Assembly: GCF_000477415.1 (NCBI RefSeq)
Contig: NC_022575.1
Span: 372,001 to 436,000, forward strand
Reading direction: 5' to 3'
Length of the DNA: 64,000 nucleotides
From: Mycoplasma parvum str. Indiana
Lineage (GTDB): Bacteria > Bacillota_I > Bacilli_A > Mycoplasmatales > Mycoplasmoidaceae
Positions 14,208 to 25,590 of this stretch are shown here, piece by piece. The notes under the pieces were generated by a model, which ran no database searches, had not been told where the DNA came from, and worked only from the letters and a program-made list of their open reading frames with translations. The position numbers and the translations under genes are program-made. The stretch's first letter is position 1, and each line of letters begins with the position of its first letter.

Positions 14208-15422
14208 GTGTTTAAAGGGGGAATCATATTAGGAGGACTTGGTAGCGGAGGGCTACTCAGTACATTGTTTTTGTTTTGGGCTGGAAATGCTAAAAATGAA
14301 AAGACTCGTGAAAATTTCTTTAACAGTGTATTAGATGGAAGAAAAATCGATATTGAAAATCTTTTTAAAAATAGAGGAGGACTTTTTTATGCTATTCCAC
14401 AGGGAGAAAAGGGCATTGATGGAGAGTTAAAGGTTATTCAAAGTAAAGAAAATGTAAAAAAAGAAAATAACAAATTTAGTAGTGGATGTGAATTTGTTAG
14501 GAATATTCTCGGAGAAGATGGAAATATTAAATACTTAGGAGAACGTGGACGAACAATTATCGAAGAAACGGAGAAAAAAGAAGAATGAAGCCAAAATGCT
14601 GTCAGAGTGATTTTAAATCAGGAATCCAGCTCAAAAGGTTGTTTATTAGATAAAATACTAAATTCAAGCAACAATGAATTTCGTCTTCATTATTTAGTTA
14701 ATGTGGGAGGGTTTTCTAAACTGAAAGGTCAAAGTGGGTTAATTAATTTTGGAAGAGAAAATGATGAGAGGGCTAATCTCACAAGTTGAGGCATATATAA
14801 GAGTGCAAAAAATTTCATCAATGAGATTAAGAAAATTAGGATAATTGAAGGAAAGGGGATGGGAAGGGAATTAACCTATGACTTATATATTTCTCCAGAA
14901 TGAACTAAGCAACTTAGTGATTTAGAGGTTAAAAATGACGAGGAAGTTTTATTGAGTCTGGCGGAATTTGGCCCAAGAGAAGGGAGTGAGATAACTGAGC
15001 AAAAAGGGATGACTAATTTAATTTGAACAGTAAATAAAAAACAATGAAAATTTGCTCGTTTCGAGCTTGGTTTAGCGCCCGCCGTGAAAAATTTTAAGAA
15101 TAAAGTTGGTTATTTAGAAGAACAAAAATGTAAAAATATTGAAAGCGATTTTAGCAGTATTAGCGATAAGGAACTCTGCAAAATTGGTTCATTATCAACC
15201 GAAAGTCAAAAGTGACAGATCTGGTTTCCTGAAGTTTTATGAGAGTTGGAAAAATCGAATAATAATGATGGTTATCAATTTGAAAAGGGTGAGTGTAAAG
15301 ATTTGAGAGATTGTATAAAAAAAGTAATAGGAAATTCCGATAATAAAAAAAATATATTAGGCGTGTGAGGAGAAGTTGGAATCTTAGATAACAATGGTGG
15401 TGTTAGATGACGAAGTTTTTAA
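14208..15422 (+). CDS. Array A paralogue 1, secreted/surface protein
   Basis: About 404 residues. GTG start, conserved in all four tandem copies. The N-terminus MFKGGIILGGLGSGGLLST is hydrophobic and Gly-rich, a likely signal or anchor with no lipobox Cys. Conserved features of the family: RGGLFYAIPQGE, SGCEFVR, KGCLLDKIL, GLINFGR, TYDLYIS-EWTKQ, QKGMTNLIW, GLAPAVKNFK, and the C-terminal VRWRSF. Trp codons are mostly TGA. No known domain recognised; the extracellular location is inferred from the N-terminus. Confidence 0.85.
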
Positions 15423-15445
15423 TTAAAAAAATTAATATTTCTAAA

Positions 15446-15506
15446 AAATAGAAAAGGGTATGGAAATTAAAGAGTACTTTATAAATTAAAAAAATAATTA
15501 ATAAAA
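15446..15506 (+). repeat. Decayed duplicate of the 14019 gene 3' end (before A2)
   Basis: Contains GAAAAGGGTATGG, AGAGTACTT and AAATAATTAATAAAAG in the same order as the 3' end of the 14019 gene just upstream of A1, but the frame is broken and no start remains. It marks the left boundary of the unit duplicated to make A2. Confidence 0.75.
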
Positions 15507-16712
15507 GTGTTTAAAGGGAGAATCATATTAGGAGGGATTGGTAGCGGCGGATTACTCAGTACAGTATTTTTGTTTTCGGCAGGAAATGCTAAAAATGAAA
15601 AGACTCGTGAAAATTTTTTTAACAGTGTATTAGACAGTAGAAAAATTGATATTGAAAGTCTTTTTAAAAATAGAGGAAAACTTTTTTACGCTATTCCGCA
15701 AGGAGAGTCGGGAGTGGATGGAGAATTAAAAGTTGTTCAGAATAAAAAAGAAAGAGTGGGTGAATTTGATAGCGGTTGTGAATTTGTTAGAAGTGTGCTT
15801 GGGGAAAATGGAAAGATTAAATATTTGAAAGAAAAGGGCAGAAAGATTTTAGATGAAGAAATAGAAGAGACAGATTGACAACAAAAGATCGTCAAAGAGG
15901 TTTTAAAAGAGGGTTCAAATAACCAAGGTTGCTTGCTAGATAAAATATTGAATTCAAGACAAAGTGAATTTCGCCCTTATTATTTAGTCGATGTGAGTAA
16001 GTTTTCTTCAATAAAAGGTCAAATTGGATTGATTAATTTTGGAAGAGATGATAATGAACATGTTAGACTTGCAAGTTGAGGCATATATCATAGTAAAAAG
16101 AATTTCAAAGATGGGATTACAAAAATTCGAATAATTGAAGGGGAAGGGGAAGATAGGAAATTAACTTATGACTTATATATTTCGACAGAATGAACAAAAC
16201 AGTTTGAAAATTGAAAAACTGAAGATAACAAAGATTTTATATTAAGTCTTGCTGAATTTTGGCCTAGGGAAGGTAGTGAGGATAGTGAACAGAAAGGGCT
16301 AACAAATCTAATTTGAAAAACAAAGGGTGGGAAATGAAAATTTGCTCTCTTTAATCTTGGTTTAGGGCCTGCTGTAAAAGACTTAAAAAGTAAAATCGGT
16401 TATTTAGATGAGCAGCAGTGTAAAAAAAGCGAGAATGGTTTTAACAATATTACAGATAAAGATCTGTGTGAAATCAATCCAAAACAAGTCAAAGATCAAA
16501 AATGACAGATTTGATTTCCAAAAGTTTTAGAAGAATTAGAATTAGCAGAAAATAATCGAGATCACCCTTTTGAAAAGGGTACATGCGAAAATTTAGAAGA
16601 ATGTATAAAAAGAGTAATAGGAAATTCCAAAGATAAAGGAAATATGATGGGAGTGTGAGGAGAAGTTGGAATCTTAGATGATAATAGTGGTGTTAGGTGG
16701 AGAAGTTTTTAA
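15507..16712 (+). CDS. Array A paralogue 2, secreted/surface protein
   Basis: About 401 residues, closely related to A1 and A3 along its whole length, with the same GTG start and MFKGRIILGGIGSGGLLST N-terminus. It keeps RGKLFYAIPQGE, SGCEFVRSVLGE, QGCLLDKIL-like Cys, TYDLYISTEWTKQ and the VRWRSF end. Variable segments lie mainly around residues 90-110 and 330-360. Only 21 nt separate its stop from A3. Function unknown. Confidence 0.85.
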
Positions 16713-16733
16713 TTAAAAAAATAATTAATAGAA

Positions 16734-17954
16734 GTGTTTAAGGGGGGAATCATATTAGGAGGTATTGGTAGTGGCGGGTTACTGAGTACAACATTTTTGT
16801 TTTTAGCTGGAAATGCTAAAAATGAAAAAACTAGGGAAAATTTCTTCGGAAGTGTATTAGATGGAAGAAAAATTGAGATTGAAAGTCTTTTTAAGAACAG
16901 AGGAGGACTTTTTTATGCTGTTCCACAAGAAGAAAATGGAATTAATGGGGAATTGAAAGTAGTCAAAAATAAAGATGGAAAGGGAGAAATAAGTTTAGGA
17001 TTTGACAGCGGTTGTGAATTTGTTAGAAGTGTGCTTGGTGCTGATGGAAATATTAAATATTTAGGGGAAAAGGGGCGAAAACTTGTAGATGAAGAGTTAA
17101 AAAATGAAGATTGACAAAAAAAGACCGTCAAGGAAGTTTTGAAGGAAGGCGCAGGTGACCAAGGTTGTTTAATAGATAAAATATTTAATCCAAAGGATAG
17201 TGAATTTAGACCTCATTATTTAATTGATGTGAGTAAATTTTCTTCAATAAGGGGTCAGAGTGGATTAATTAATTTCGGAAAGGATGAAAAAGAGTTAGTT
17301 AAACCTGAGAGTTGAGGCATATATAGGAGTGAAAAAAATTTTAGTGATGTAATTACAAAAATTCGAATAATTGAAGGAAAAGGTAAGGGTAGAGAATTAA
17401 CTTATGACTTATATATTTCAACAGAATGAACTAAGCAAATTGAAAATTGAAAGACTGAAAGTAACAAAGATAAAGATATTGTATTAAGTCTTGTTGAATT
17501 TTGGCCTAGGGAAGGGAGTGAGGATAGTGAACAAAAAGGTCTAACGAATCTAATTTGGAAAAAGAAAAATGATGGATGAATGTTTGCTAATTTTAAGCTT
17601 GGAATAGGACCTGCTGTGGAGAATTTTAAAGATAAAGTTGGTTATTTAGGCGAAGGCAAATGCATAAAGAAGGAACAAGGTTTTAACTATATTGAAGATG
17701 GGGAACTATGTGTAATTGATTTAGAGAATTTCAAAAATCAAAAGTGACAATCTTGATTTCCGAAAGTTTTAGAAAAATTGGAAAAATCGAAAACAAATGA
17801 AGAATACCCATTTGAGAAAGACAAGTGTAAAAATCTAGAAGAATGTATACAAAAAGTACTAAAGAATTCTGAAAATAAAGGAGATATGATAGGAGTTTGA
17901 GGGGAAGTTGGAATCTTAGATGATAATAGTGGTGTTAGGTGGCGAAGTTTTTAA
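16734..17954 (+). CDS. Array A paralogue 3, secreted/surface protein
   Basis: About 406 residues with the same architecture as A1 and A2: GTG start, Gly-rich hydrophobic N-terminus, SGCEFVRSVLGADG, QGCLIDKIF, TYDLYISTEWTKQ, PAVENFKDKVGYL, KCK and ECIQ Cys sites, VRWRSF end. Unlike A2 and A4, no remnant of the 14019 gene precedes it, so its duplication breakpoint differs. Function unknown. Confidence 0.85.
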
Positions 17955-17980
17955 TTAAAAAAATTAATATTTCTAAAAAA

Positions 17981-18038
17981 TGGAAAAGGTTATAGTGTTC
18001 AAAGAGTACTTGATAAATTAAAGAAATAATTAATAGAA
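17981..18038 (+). repeat. Decayed duplicate of the 14019 gene 3' end (before A4)
   Basis: Contains GAAAAGGTTATAG, AGAGTACTTGATAAATTA and AAATAATTAATAGAAG, matching the 3' end of the 14019 gene, with no open frame. It marks the second duplication junction of array A. Confidence 0.75.
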
Positions 18039-19259
18039 GTGTTTAAAGGGGGAATCATATTAGGAGGACTTGGTAGTGGCGGATTACTCAGTACAGCATT
18101 TTTGTTTTTAGCTGGAAATGCTAAAAATGAAAAAACTAGGGAGAATTTCTTCGACAGTGTATTAGATGGAAGAAAAATTGAGATTGAAAGTCTTTTTAAA
18201 AATAGAGGAGGGCTTTTTTATGCTATTCCACAGGGAGAAAAAGGAATTGATGGAGAATTGAAAGTAGTCACAAATAAGGAAGGAAAAGAAGGAGTGGATG
18301 GCATATTTGATAGCGGCTGTGAATTTGTCAGAAGTGTACTGGGAGAGAATGGAAGAATTAAATATTTAAAGGAAAAGGGTAGGAAAATTTTAAACGAAAA
18401 AGTAAAAGAATCTGATTGGAAAGAAAATATTGTAAGAGAGATTTTGGAAGGAGGGGAAAATCGAAAAGGTTGCTCTCTCGATAAAATATTAAATTCTAGC
18501 AGTAATGAATTTCGACCCTATTATTTAGTTGATGTAAGTAAATTTTCTGAAATAAGAGGGCAGAGTGGATTAATTAATTTTGGCAGAAACAGTAACGAAC
18601 AAGTTAAGCTTTCGAGTTGAGGAATATATCAAACTGAAAAACAATTTGACAATGGAATTTCAAAAATTCGAATAATTGAAGGAAAAGGTAAGGGGAGGGA
18701 ATTAACTTATGACTTATATATTTCAACAGAATGAACTAAACAGCTTGAAGATTGAAGTGTTGAAAATAAAGAAGATGTTGTGCTGGGTCTTTCAGAATTT
18801 GGCCCAAGAGAAGGAAATGAAATTACAGAGCAAAAAGGACTAACAAATTTAATTTGAAAAGCGAAAGGAGGAAAATGGATGTTTGCTCGTTTTGATCTTG
18901 GATTAGCTCCTGCTGTAAGAAATTTAAAAGAAAAAATTGGTTATTTAGAATCGGGAGAAGAAAAATGTAAAACCAAAAGTGAAAGTTTTAATAGTATTAA
19001 AGATAATAAATTATGTGAAATTAATTCAGATCAAGTTAAAAGCCAAAAGTGGCAAACTTGATTTCCGAAAATTTTAAGTAATTTAGAGAAATCAGAAAAT
19101 AATTCAAGTTACCCATTTAAAAGGAGTGAATGTGAAAATTTAAAGGAATGTATAGAAAAAGCAATAGGAAATTCCAAAAATTCAGGAACTATGGTTGGGG
19201 TGTGGGGAGAAGTTGGAATTCTAGATGATAGTGGTGGCGTTAGATGGCGAAGTTTTTAA
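18039..19259 (+). CDS. Array A paralogue 4, secreted/surface protein
   Basis: About 406 residues, the last of the four close paralogues: GTG start, MFKGGIILGGLGSGGLLST, RGGLFYAIPQGEKG, SGCEFVRSVLGENG, KGCSLDKIL, TYDLYISTEWTKQ, GLAPAVRNLKEKIGYL and VRWRSF. It uses TGG rather than TGA at a few Trp sites where A1-A3 use TGA, so some copies have drifted. Function unknown. Confidence 0.85.
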
Positions 19260-19314
19260 TCTTAAAGGAGATTAAAAAAATGTGAATATCATATTTAACT
19301 AAAAAAAATAATAA

Positions 19315-19554
19315 TTAAGAATCTAACTCTTCATCAAATACTTCTAAACCTTCTTTATCTAACGCCTTTTGATCAATATCCTCTAAATCATTTTTATCTT
19401 TCTTTTCACTTTCTTTCTCATCTTCTGAATTTATATTAGTTGATAATGATTGGCTATTATTTCTATCTACTAAAGATTTCATACTTCATGCAGTAATACT
19501 TAAAGCTCCAAAAGTAACTAATATTATTCTTCATGCCCCAAATATCCCAAACAT
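19315..19554 (-). CDS. Small anchored acidic protein
   Basis: About 79 residues read toward array A. The N-terminus MFGIFGAWRIILVTFGALSI is a membrane or signal segment containing TGA-Trp; the rest is acidic (EDEKESEKKDKNDLEDID...) and ends in LEVFDEELDS. ATG start. No family recognised. Confidence 0.55.
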
Positions 19555-19678
19555 TTTTTATCTATTATTTTTTAAATTAATTTTTAAACTCAAAAAAATT
19601 AATTAAAGTTTTTTAATTCTAATCTTCCTCCCTTTAGAGGGAAGAATAAAAAATAATTAATAACTTGACTTGCTTATT

Positions 19679-20122
19679 TTATTTATCTTCATAACATACA
19701 CAAGGCTTCCAATCATCAGGAATAGAATTATTAACTTTTTTAACTATTCAACTAACCGGTTGAAGCATGTGAGAAAAAACAGAAGAAGCGGCATTAAATT
19801 TAGTAATAGTCTGTTTATCTGTTACAACATTTTGTTGATTTGGCATATGATGTGCATGATTTTCTCGTTGATTGTGATGACTATGCGTATTACCATGATG
19901 ATTATGATGATGCTCTTTATGATGATGCTCTTTATGATGATGAGTAATTGATGTCGGGGGAAGTAATTTTTGCTCTTTTTGTGTTGAAGAATTGCTAGTT
20001 CAATTAAATAAATATGAAATATCTCAAGAATCGTTCACCAATCTATTTATAATAGGAGTTCCAGAACCTAACAAAGCCAAGGCTCCTGCTCCATAATAAA
20101 GATGAACTTTACAAAATTTCAT
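19679..20122 (-). CDS. Secreted histidine-rich protein, likely metal-binding
   Basis: About 147 residues. The N-terminus MKFCKVHLYYGAGALALLGS is a signal or anchor of the type seen in the other secreted families here. Residues about 58-92 are very His-rich: three HHHKE/HHHN-type units, then HHGNTHSHHN and ENHAHHM, 17 His in roughly 35 residues. The C-terminal part includes FSHMLQPVSWIVKK and ends CVCYEDK. His clusters of this kind bind Zn, Ni, Cu or haem in other proteins; which ligand applies here is not shown. An iron-type ABC system lies about 5 kb away, so metal or haem capture is a reasonable guess. Confidence 0.7.
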
Positions 20123-20491
20123 GTTACCTAGATTTTATATAATCTTCACCTTTCAATTTAAGGATAAAAAATTTAATTATTTTAAAAATCCTCCCAAAGG
20201 ATTAAAAACAATTTACTTGATTTAATGCTTTTTTAGATATAGATTTTTGATTACTTATCAAAAAATTAAATAATAGATTTAGATTATTTAGTATATAAAA
20301 ATTTACGGAAAAATTCAAAATTCTAAAAAACTAATTTAAAATTATGGATTTAAGAGTAAAAATACCTATAAAAGTGAAATTAAAATTTTCTAGAAAGTTT
20401 TTATCTAAAATCATTTCACCAGCATTTATATGAGTGTAAAAATGAGAAAAATTTTAAACACAAAAAAATAGTGAAATAAAAGAAGTTTAAG
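20123..20491. other. Intergenic gap between divergent genes
   Basis: 369 bp separating two divergently read genes, so it should hold both promoters. It is very AT-rich, with a short hairpin ATCCT...AGGAT near 20190. A 32-codon plus-strand frame from 20344 has no supporting features. No RNA gene seen. Confidence 0.4.
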
Positions 20492-21643
20492 TTGAAGACA
20501 AGTATAGTTTTAGGTGGAATTGGTGGAGGAGGTATATTTAGCACAGTAATTTTGTCTTCCTCGGGAATTTCCGGAAATAAAACTACTTGGAAGAGAAATT
20601 TAGAAAAAATGGTTGATGTTAGTTCGAATTTCAAAAACTTTGGTGGGGTTCTTTTGGTTCATTCAGGAGATGGAAAAGATTTAACAAATGAAATGAAAAT
20701 TAATCGAGGAGTGCAAAAGGATAATAATGGTAATTTTGACAGTCGAATTAGTGATCTTAAAAAACAGGGATTTGAAATAAAAAGTTATTTTTGCGGTAGA
20801 AAAGAACTAAGAGAATTTATAAAAGGAAATAAAACCCTAACAATGAAAACATGCGGAAATAACGGAGAAATGTTTGATACTAATAATGATGAAGCGAGGA
20901 TTAGGAGTATTGTGAAATTAAGTAGTTTTGAAGAATTAGAAACAAATCTTGGATTGATTTATTTCAGAAAAAAAGAAGGATCTTATGGAAGTTTTGTGGG
21001 GAATAAGTGAATAAATGTGGAGAAGGGTGGATTCCAAAATGGAATTAAAAAAGCCTATGAAATTACTAAGAAAGGAGAGCCCAAAATTAATGGATTTATA
21101 GGAATTGATAAATGGGATTTAGGAGAAGTCGAAGAGAAAAGAGAATCAAATCTAGAGGAAAAAAGAAATGAGATTTGAGCTATTCACGATATAACTCCAA
21201 CAGGAGGAGATGAAGAATCGCAACAAACGGGAATAGACAATTTAATCTGGTTTTGAAATGGGAATTATCGATGAATGAAAATAAGTAATGGGTTATGAGT
21301 TTCTATAAAAAATATTGAAAAAATTAAAGAAAAGATTGGAGAATGAAAAGATAATACATGTAAAAAAGTGGTTGATACTTATTCTTCATTAAATAGCAAA
21401 ACTTTGTGCGTAATTCAAAATAATAAAAAAGATGCGATTAGCGTTCTTAATGAAATATATGAAAATGCAGAAAGTGAAGAGGAAGAGCTTAAAAAATTTT
21501 ATAAAGGAGAAGAATCGACATTCGAAAAAGCTTTAGATAAAGCAGAATGAGGAAATAAAAACAAGCCCGAAAGTGAATCAGAAAGAGTTCGAATTTGAGG
21601 TCAAGTAAGTTTAGAAGGGAAAGTTGGATGAAGAAATTTTTAA
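20492..21643 (+). CDS. Divergent array A member, secreted protein
   Basis: About 383 residues, a distant relative of A1-A4: N-terminus MKTSIVLGGIGGGGIFSTV, then LGLIYFRKK for the family GLINFG site, TGIDNLIWFW for QKG-TNLIW, and a C-terminus RIWGQVSLEGKVGWRNF matching VWGEVGIL...VRWRSF. The order of motifs is conserved but overall identity looks low. The start is TTG; an upstream in-frame stop rules out anything else. It is separated from the main array by two minus-strand genes, so it may be the older copy. Confidence 0.75.
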
Positions 21644-21782
21644 TAAAAAAACTAAACAAATAATTGGAATAAATTTCTCACTATCCCATTAATAATAGAA
21701 ATTAGACGTTAGAAAAAGATAGCTATAAAGATATCTTTTACTTTTACTACTTTATATAGTTTTCGTCTCTTAACTTAATTTT

Positions 21783-22919
21783 TTAATCTTTTATCTCTAT
21801 ACATTCTCTTTTGAGTGAGTCCTTTTTAACAATATCTGAACCATTTCCCGTAATTTTATGAACTTCTTGAGCTTTAAGACTAAATTCCTTTAAGCATAAT
21901 AAATTTTCATCATAAAAGAAAGTTTTATGTTGGTTTAAATGAAAATTATTAAATTTATTTGGTGAATTTGATAATAAACTATTAATTCAAGCCTTTTTGA
22001 CATAATCATTTTGTATTTTTCCTTTTTCTATACCAAAACTTAATTTTCTTCCCTGAGAACTAGTTAAACCAGTATTTCTAAAGCCAAAATGTTTGAAATA
22101 ATATTGATTTATTCGGAAATAAGAATTAGGAAATACAAATAATGAATTTTTATTAGCTTCTCTTCTAAGAAATTCCAATGCTAAATAATTATTTTCTGGA
22201 ATTTCTTTTATTTTTAAATGATTGAAATCTCTTTCTTTTTCGTAATTAACAACTAACTTGTTAATACTAGATCTTTTTAGTCCGCCTTCTCTAGAAAAAC
22301 CATTTCATATGTCAAAGCAACCCAAAAAATGATTATCACTTAAAAATCAATTTTTAAGTCAATAATTACCTTTAGTTTGTTTTTTTTCTCCATTAGTTAC
22401 TATTGCGATTGCATCGTTGCTATGTGTTCTGCCTCATTGGCGCTCACCGCCATGATCGGAATTATCAAAGCAAGATCCTTCTTTATGAAAAACTAAAAAA
22501 GTTACTATATCCTTTGATAATTTCCATTCTTTTATTTTTTCCTCTTTAAAAAAGTCTTTATAGTTTATTAATACATTTAATACTTTTTCTAAAAAAGAAT
22601 AAGACGAATGTCCATAAATTGTTTCATCATTTTCTGTAGAAACTAAAGAAAGATCTATTTCTCCCTTTTTCAGGGAAGATCTCCCTGAATCAGAACCTAC
22701 AGGAAGTAAAACTAAATCAACTTTACTTAAATCAATTTCTGGATATCCCTTATTATCTACACTATCGCTTAAAGTTTCAAATAAATCAAATAAAGAGCTG
22801 CTGCCCGCAACTGTTATATTTTTAATTCCTCTATCATTCTTATTCAATAAAGGAATTAAAATCCCTTGTAAACCAAAAGTTACTACTATTCCTGTAACTC
22901 ATTTAGTTTTGAGTAGCAA
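21783..22919 (-). CDS. Array B paralogue 1, secreted binding-protein-like
   Basis: About 378 residues with several TGA-Trp codons. N-terminus LLLKTKWVTGIVVTFGLQGILIP, then ITVAGSSSLFDLFETLSD, DLVLLPVGSDSGRSSLKKGEIDLSL, GFSREGGLKRSSINKLVVNY, KEIPENNYLALEFLRRE and SLFVFPNSYF. The order (Gly-Ser-rich loop, a GS-x-S motif, an 'EID-x-x-L' segment) recalls PstS-type phosphate-binding proteins, but the match is too weak to assign. This copy lacks the G8-containing insert of B2 and B3 and is the most diverged. The start is TTG; an in-frame TAA lies two codons upstream. Confidence 0.75.
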
Positions 22920-23316
22920 GATTTACTTTATTTATATTAACTTAGTTTTTCTCTCTATTCTTTTTTTGCTATTGAAATAATTTGTTGAAATTTGAACAAA
23001 ATTTAAAAAAATTTCTATTTTTATTATCGTAATTGCTTTTTTGGTTTTTCATTAACTGCCGTTTCATAACCTGTAACTATATATAATTCCTGTCTCTTGA
23101 TATCCCCAGACAAACAAAGACAATTTACATCGAGATAGACAAAAATTATATCTAACTTGAAATTTTTATAACCAATTGTTCAAAAAATTAAATAAAAAAG
23201 CCATTGCATCCACCTTTACTGTTATAACCTTTAACATCTTAGATCTCTTTAATACAACAATTTATTTAAATTTGATAGTTCAAAACTAAGAAATTAATAA
23301 ATTCCCGAATTTATAT
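22920..23316. other. Gap between B1 and B2, no gene found
   Basis: 397 bp, AT-rich, with stop codons in all frames that I checked. A short minus-strand stretch (near 23185-23230, GGTGGATGCAATGGCTTTT) may be a worn fragment of a B-type gene, but I cannot show it. It should contain the B1 promoter. Confidence 0.35.
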
Positions 23317-24417
23317 TTAGTTAAAAACTTTATTCACATCATAACCATAAGTATTTTCCCACTTAAATTGCTTACCTACATCTAGATAATTAACTAATAA
23401 TTCAAAAATGTAAGCTTTTTTTACATTTTCTTCATTATTTGTTACATTTTCTTTTGAAATTTCAAATCTAAAAGCTCTTGACTTTGTACTTCTCAATGAA
23501 GTATTTTTAAATCCCAAACTATCTAAATACTTTTTATTCATTAAATAAAAAGAATGTGGAATTGCGAATAATGTATTTTGAAGTCCTTCTCTCTTCAAAA
23601 ATTCAAATGCTAAATAATTATTTTCAGGAATTTCTCTAATTCTTGTATGATCAAATTTTTCATTTTCTTTGTAATTCAAAATAACTTTATTTAAATTGGA
23701 TCTCTGCAAACCTCCTTCTCTTGAAAATCCTATTCATTCTTCAAAACAATGCATTTTTTCTGTTTTTGTTGCTCCTCCTCGAAACCAATTCAAAACAGAT
23801 GATATAACTGACGTTCCTTTATTGCTTGCTTCTTTTTGAGCTGACTCTCGATTAGTAAAAATTTGCAAGATTTCTGTAATATATCTTGCTGCTCAACTAT
23901 TTGAATTGCTGTGACTCGAATGTCCCCCCCCGTTATTGCTTGAAAGATTTTTCTTAAAACAATCGCCAACATTATCTAAAGCAAAAAAGAATATAGGATC
24001 ATTTCCTAAAAGTCACTTTCTGCTTCGTTGTCCATAAAGATATTTTTCTGGATGTGAAAAAATAATATTTTTCATATTTTGAAAAATATTATCACTCGCA
24101 TGACCAAAAATATTCTCTTTGTCTTCTGCTGAAGTTAAAGACATCTCTATTTCTTTATTTTCTAGAGATTCTTTGCCTCAAGCTGAGCCTGTAGGCAATA
24201 CATTTAAAAAAATTTTGTCAAAATCTATATTTTTACCTAAGGTCGAAATACCCTGTTTATGGTTACTTAATTGTTCAAATAAATCAAATAATGATCCACT
24301 TCCAGCTAAAGTTACAGTAGTAACCCCTTTATCTTGAGAAATTAAAAAGGGTATTACTGCACCTTGAGAGCCGAAAGTAGATCCCCATCCAATAATTAGC
24401 TTTGTTTTACTTATCAA
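23317..24417 (-). CDS. Array B paralogue 2, secreted binding-protein-like
   Basis: About 366 residues, the same length as B3 and very similar to it. N-terminus MISKTKLIIGWGSTFGSQGAV, then VTLAGSGSLFDLFEQLS, LNVLPTGSAWGKESLENKEIE, SAEDKENIFGHASD, GDCFKKNLSS, the G8-encoded Gly-Gly-Gly-His, MHCFEEWIGFSREGGL, REIPENNYLAFEFLKRE, LQNTLFAIPHSF and a C-terminus ending DVNKVFN. G8 (23924-23931) is in frame. PstS-like fold is possible but unproven. TTG start. Confidence 0.8.
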
Positions 24418-24462
24418 AAAAGTTAATTTAGTTCTTACAAATTAATAAACTCTCAAATTTAT

Positions 24463-25563
24463 CTAGTTAAAAACTTTATTCACATCATAGTTATAAGTAC
24501 TTTCCCATTTAAATTTTTGACCAATATTTAAATAATTAATTAGTAGTTCAAAAATATAAGCTTTTTTTACATTTGTCTCGCTATTCTCTACATTGTCTTT
24601 TGAAATTTCAAATCTAAAAATTCTCTGCCTTCTGCTCCTCAATAAAGTATTTTTAAATCCCAAACTATCTAAATAATTTTTATTAGTCCAATAAAAAGAG
24701 TTTGGAATTGCAAATAATGTATTTTGAAGACCTTCTCTCCTTAAAAATTCAAAAGCTAAATAATTATTTTCAGGGATTTCTCTAATTCTTGTATGATCAA
24801 ATTTTTCACTTTCTTTGTAATTTAAAATAACTTTATTTAAATTAGATCTTTTCAAGCCTCCTTCCCTTGAAAATCCTATTCACTCTTCAAAACAATGCAT
24901 TTTTTCTCTGTTTGTTGTTCCACCCCCTCCTAAAAGACTTCAAATAGATGAAAACAAAGATCCTCCTCTATTTGTTTTTTCTTCTTTCTGAATCTCATCG
25001 CGATTAGTAAGAATTTGTAGAACTTCTGTTATATATTTAGCTGACCAACTATTAGGATCGCTGTTCGAAGAATGTCCCCCCCCACTACTTGAAAGATTTT
25101 TCTTAAAACAATCGCCAACATTATCTAAAACAAAAAAATAAATAGGATCATTCGCTAAAGGTCACTTTCTATTGCGTTTTCCATAAAGATATGCTTCTGG
25201 TCGTAAAAATACAATATTTCTTATATTTTCAAACATACCATCACTTGCGCGACCAAAAATATTTTCATTATCTTCTGCTGAAGTTAAAGCCATTTCAATT
25301 TCTTTATTTTTTAAAGATTCTTTGCCTCAAGTGGAGCCTGTAGGCAATACATTTAAGAAGACTTTATCAAAATCTACATTTTGAGCTATAGTAGAACTTC
25401 CCTTACTACTATCACTTAAATGCTCAAATAAATCCAATAATGATCCGCTTCCAGCTAAAGTTACAACTGTAACTCCAGAATCTTTCTCATTTAAAAAAGG
25501 GATTATTGCCCCTTGCGAGCCAAAAGTAGTTCCAATTCCTGCAATTCACTTAAACTTACTCAA
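24463..25563 (-). CDS. Array B paralogue 3, secreted binding-protein-like
   Basis: About 366 residues. N-terminus MSKFKWIAGIGTTFGSQGAIIP, VTLAGSGSLLDLFEHLSD, LNVLPTGSTWGKESLKNKEIE, SAEDNENIFGRASD, MHCFEEWIGFSREGGL, REIPENNYLAFEFLRRE, ending DVNKVFN like B2. A G8 tract (25076-25083) encodes the Gly run in SSSGGGHSS and is in frame. TTG start with TAA directly upstream. It is the copy nearest the importer genes, so a substrate-binding role for that importer is conceivable but not shown. Confidence 0.8.
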
Positions 25564-25590
25564 TTAAAAATTAAGTAAGTTTATAAATTT

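Noticed and set aside
22920-23316. Possible extra B-type gene between B1 and B2
   Set aside because: No frame of useful length and only a weak, short resemblance; not enough to call a pseudogene.
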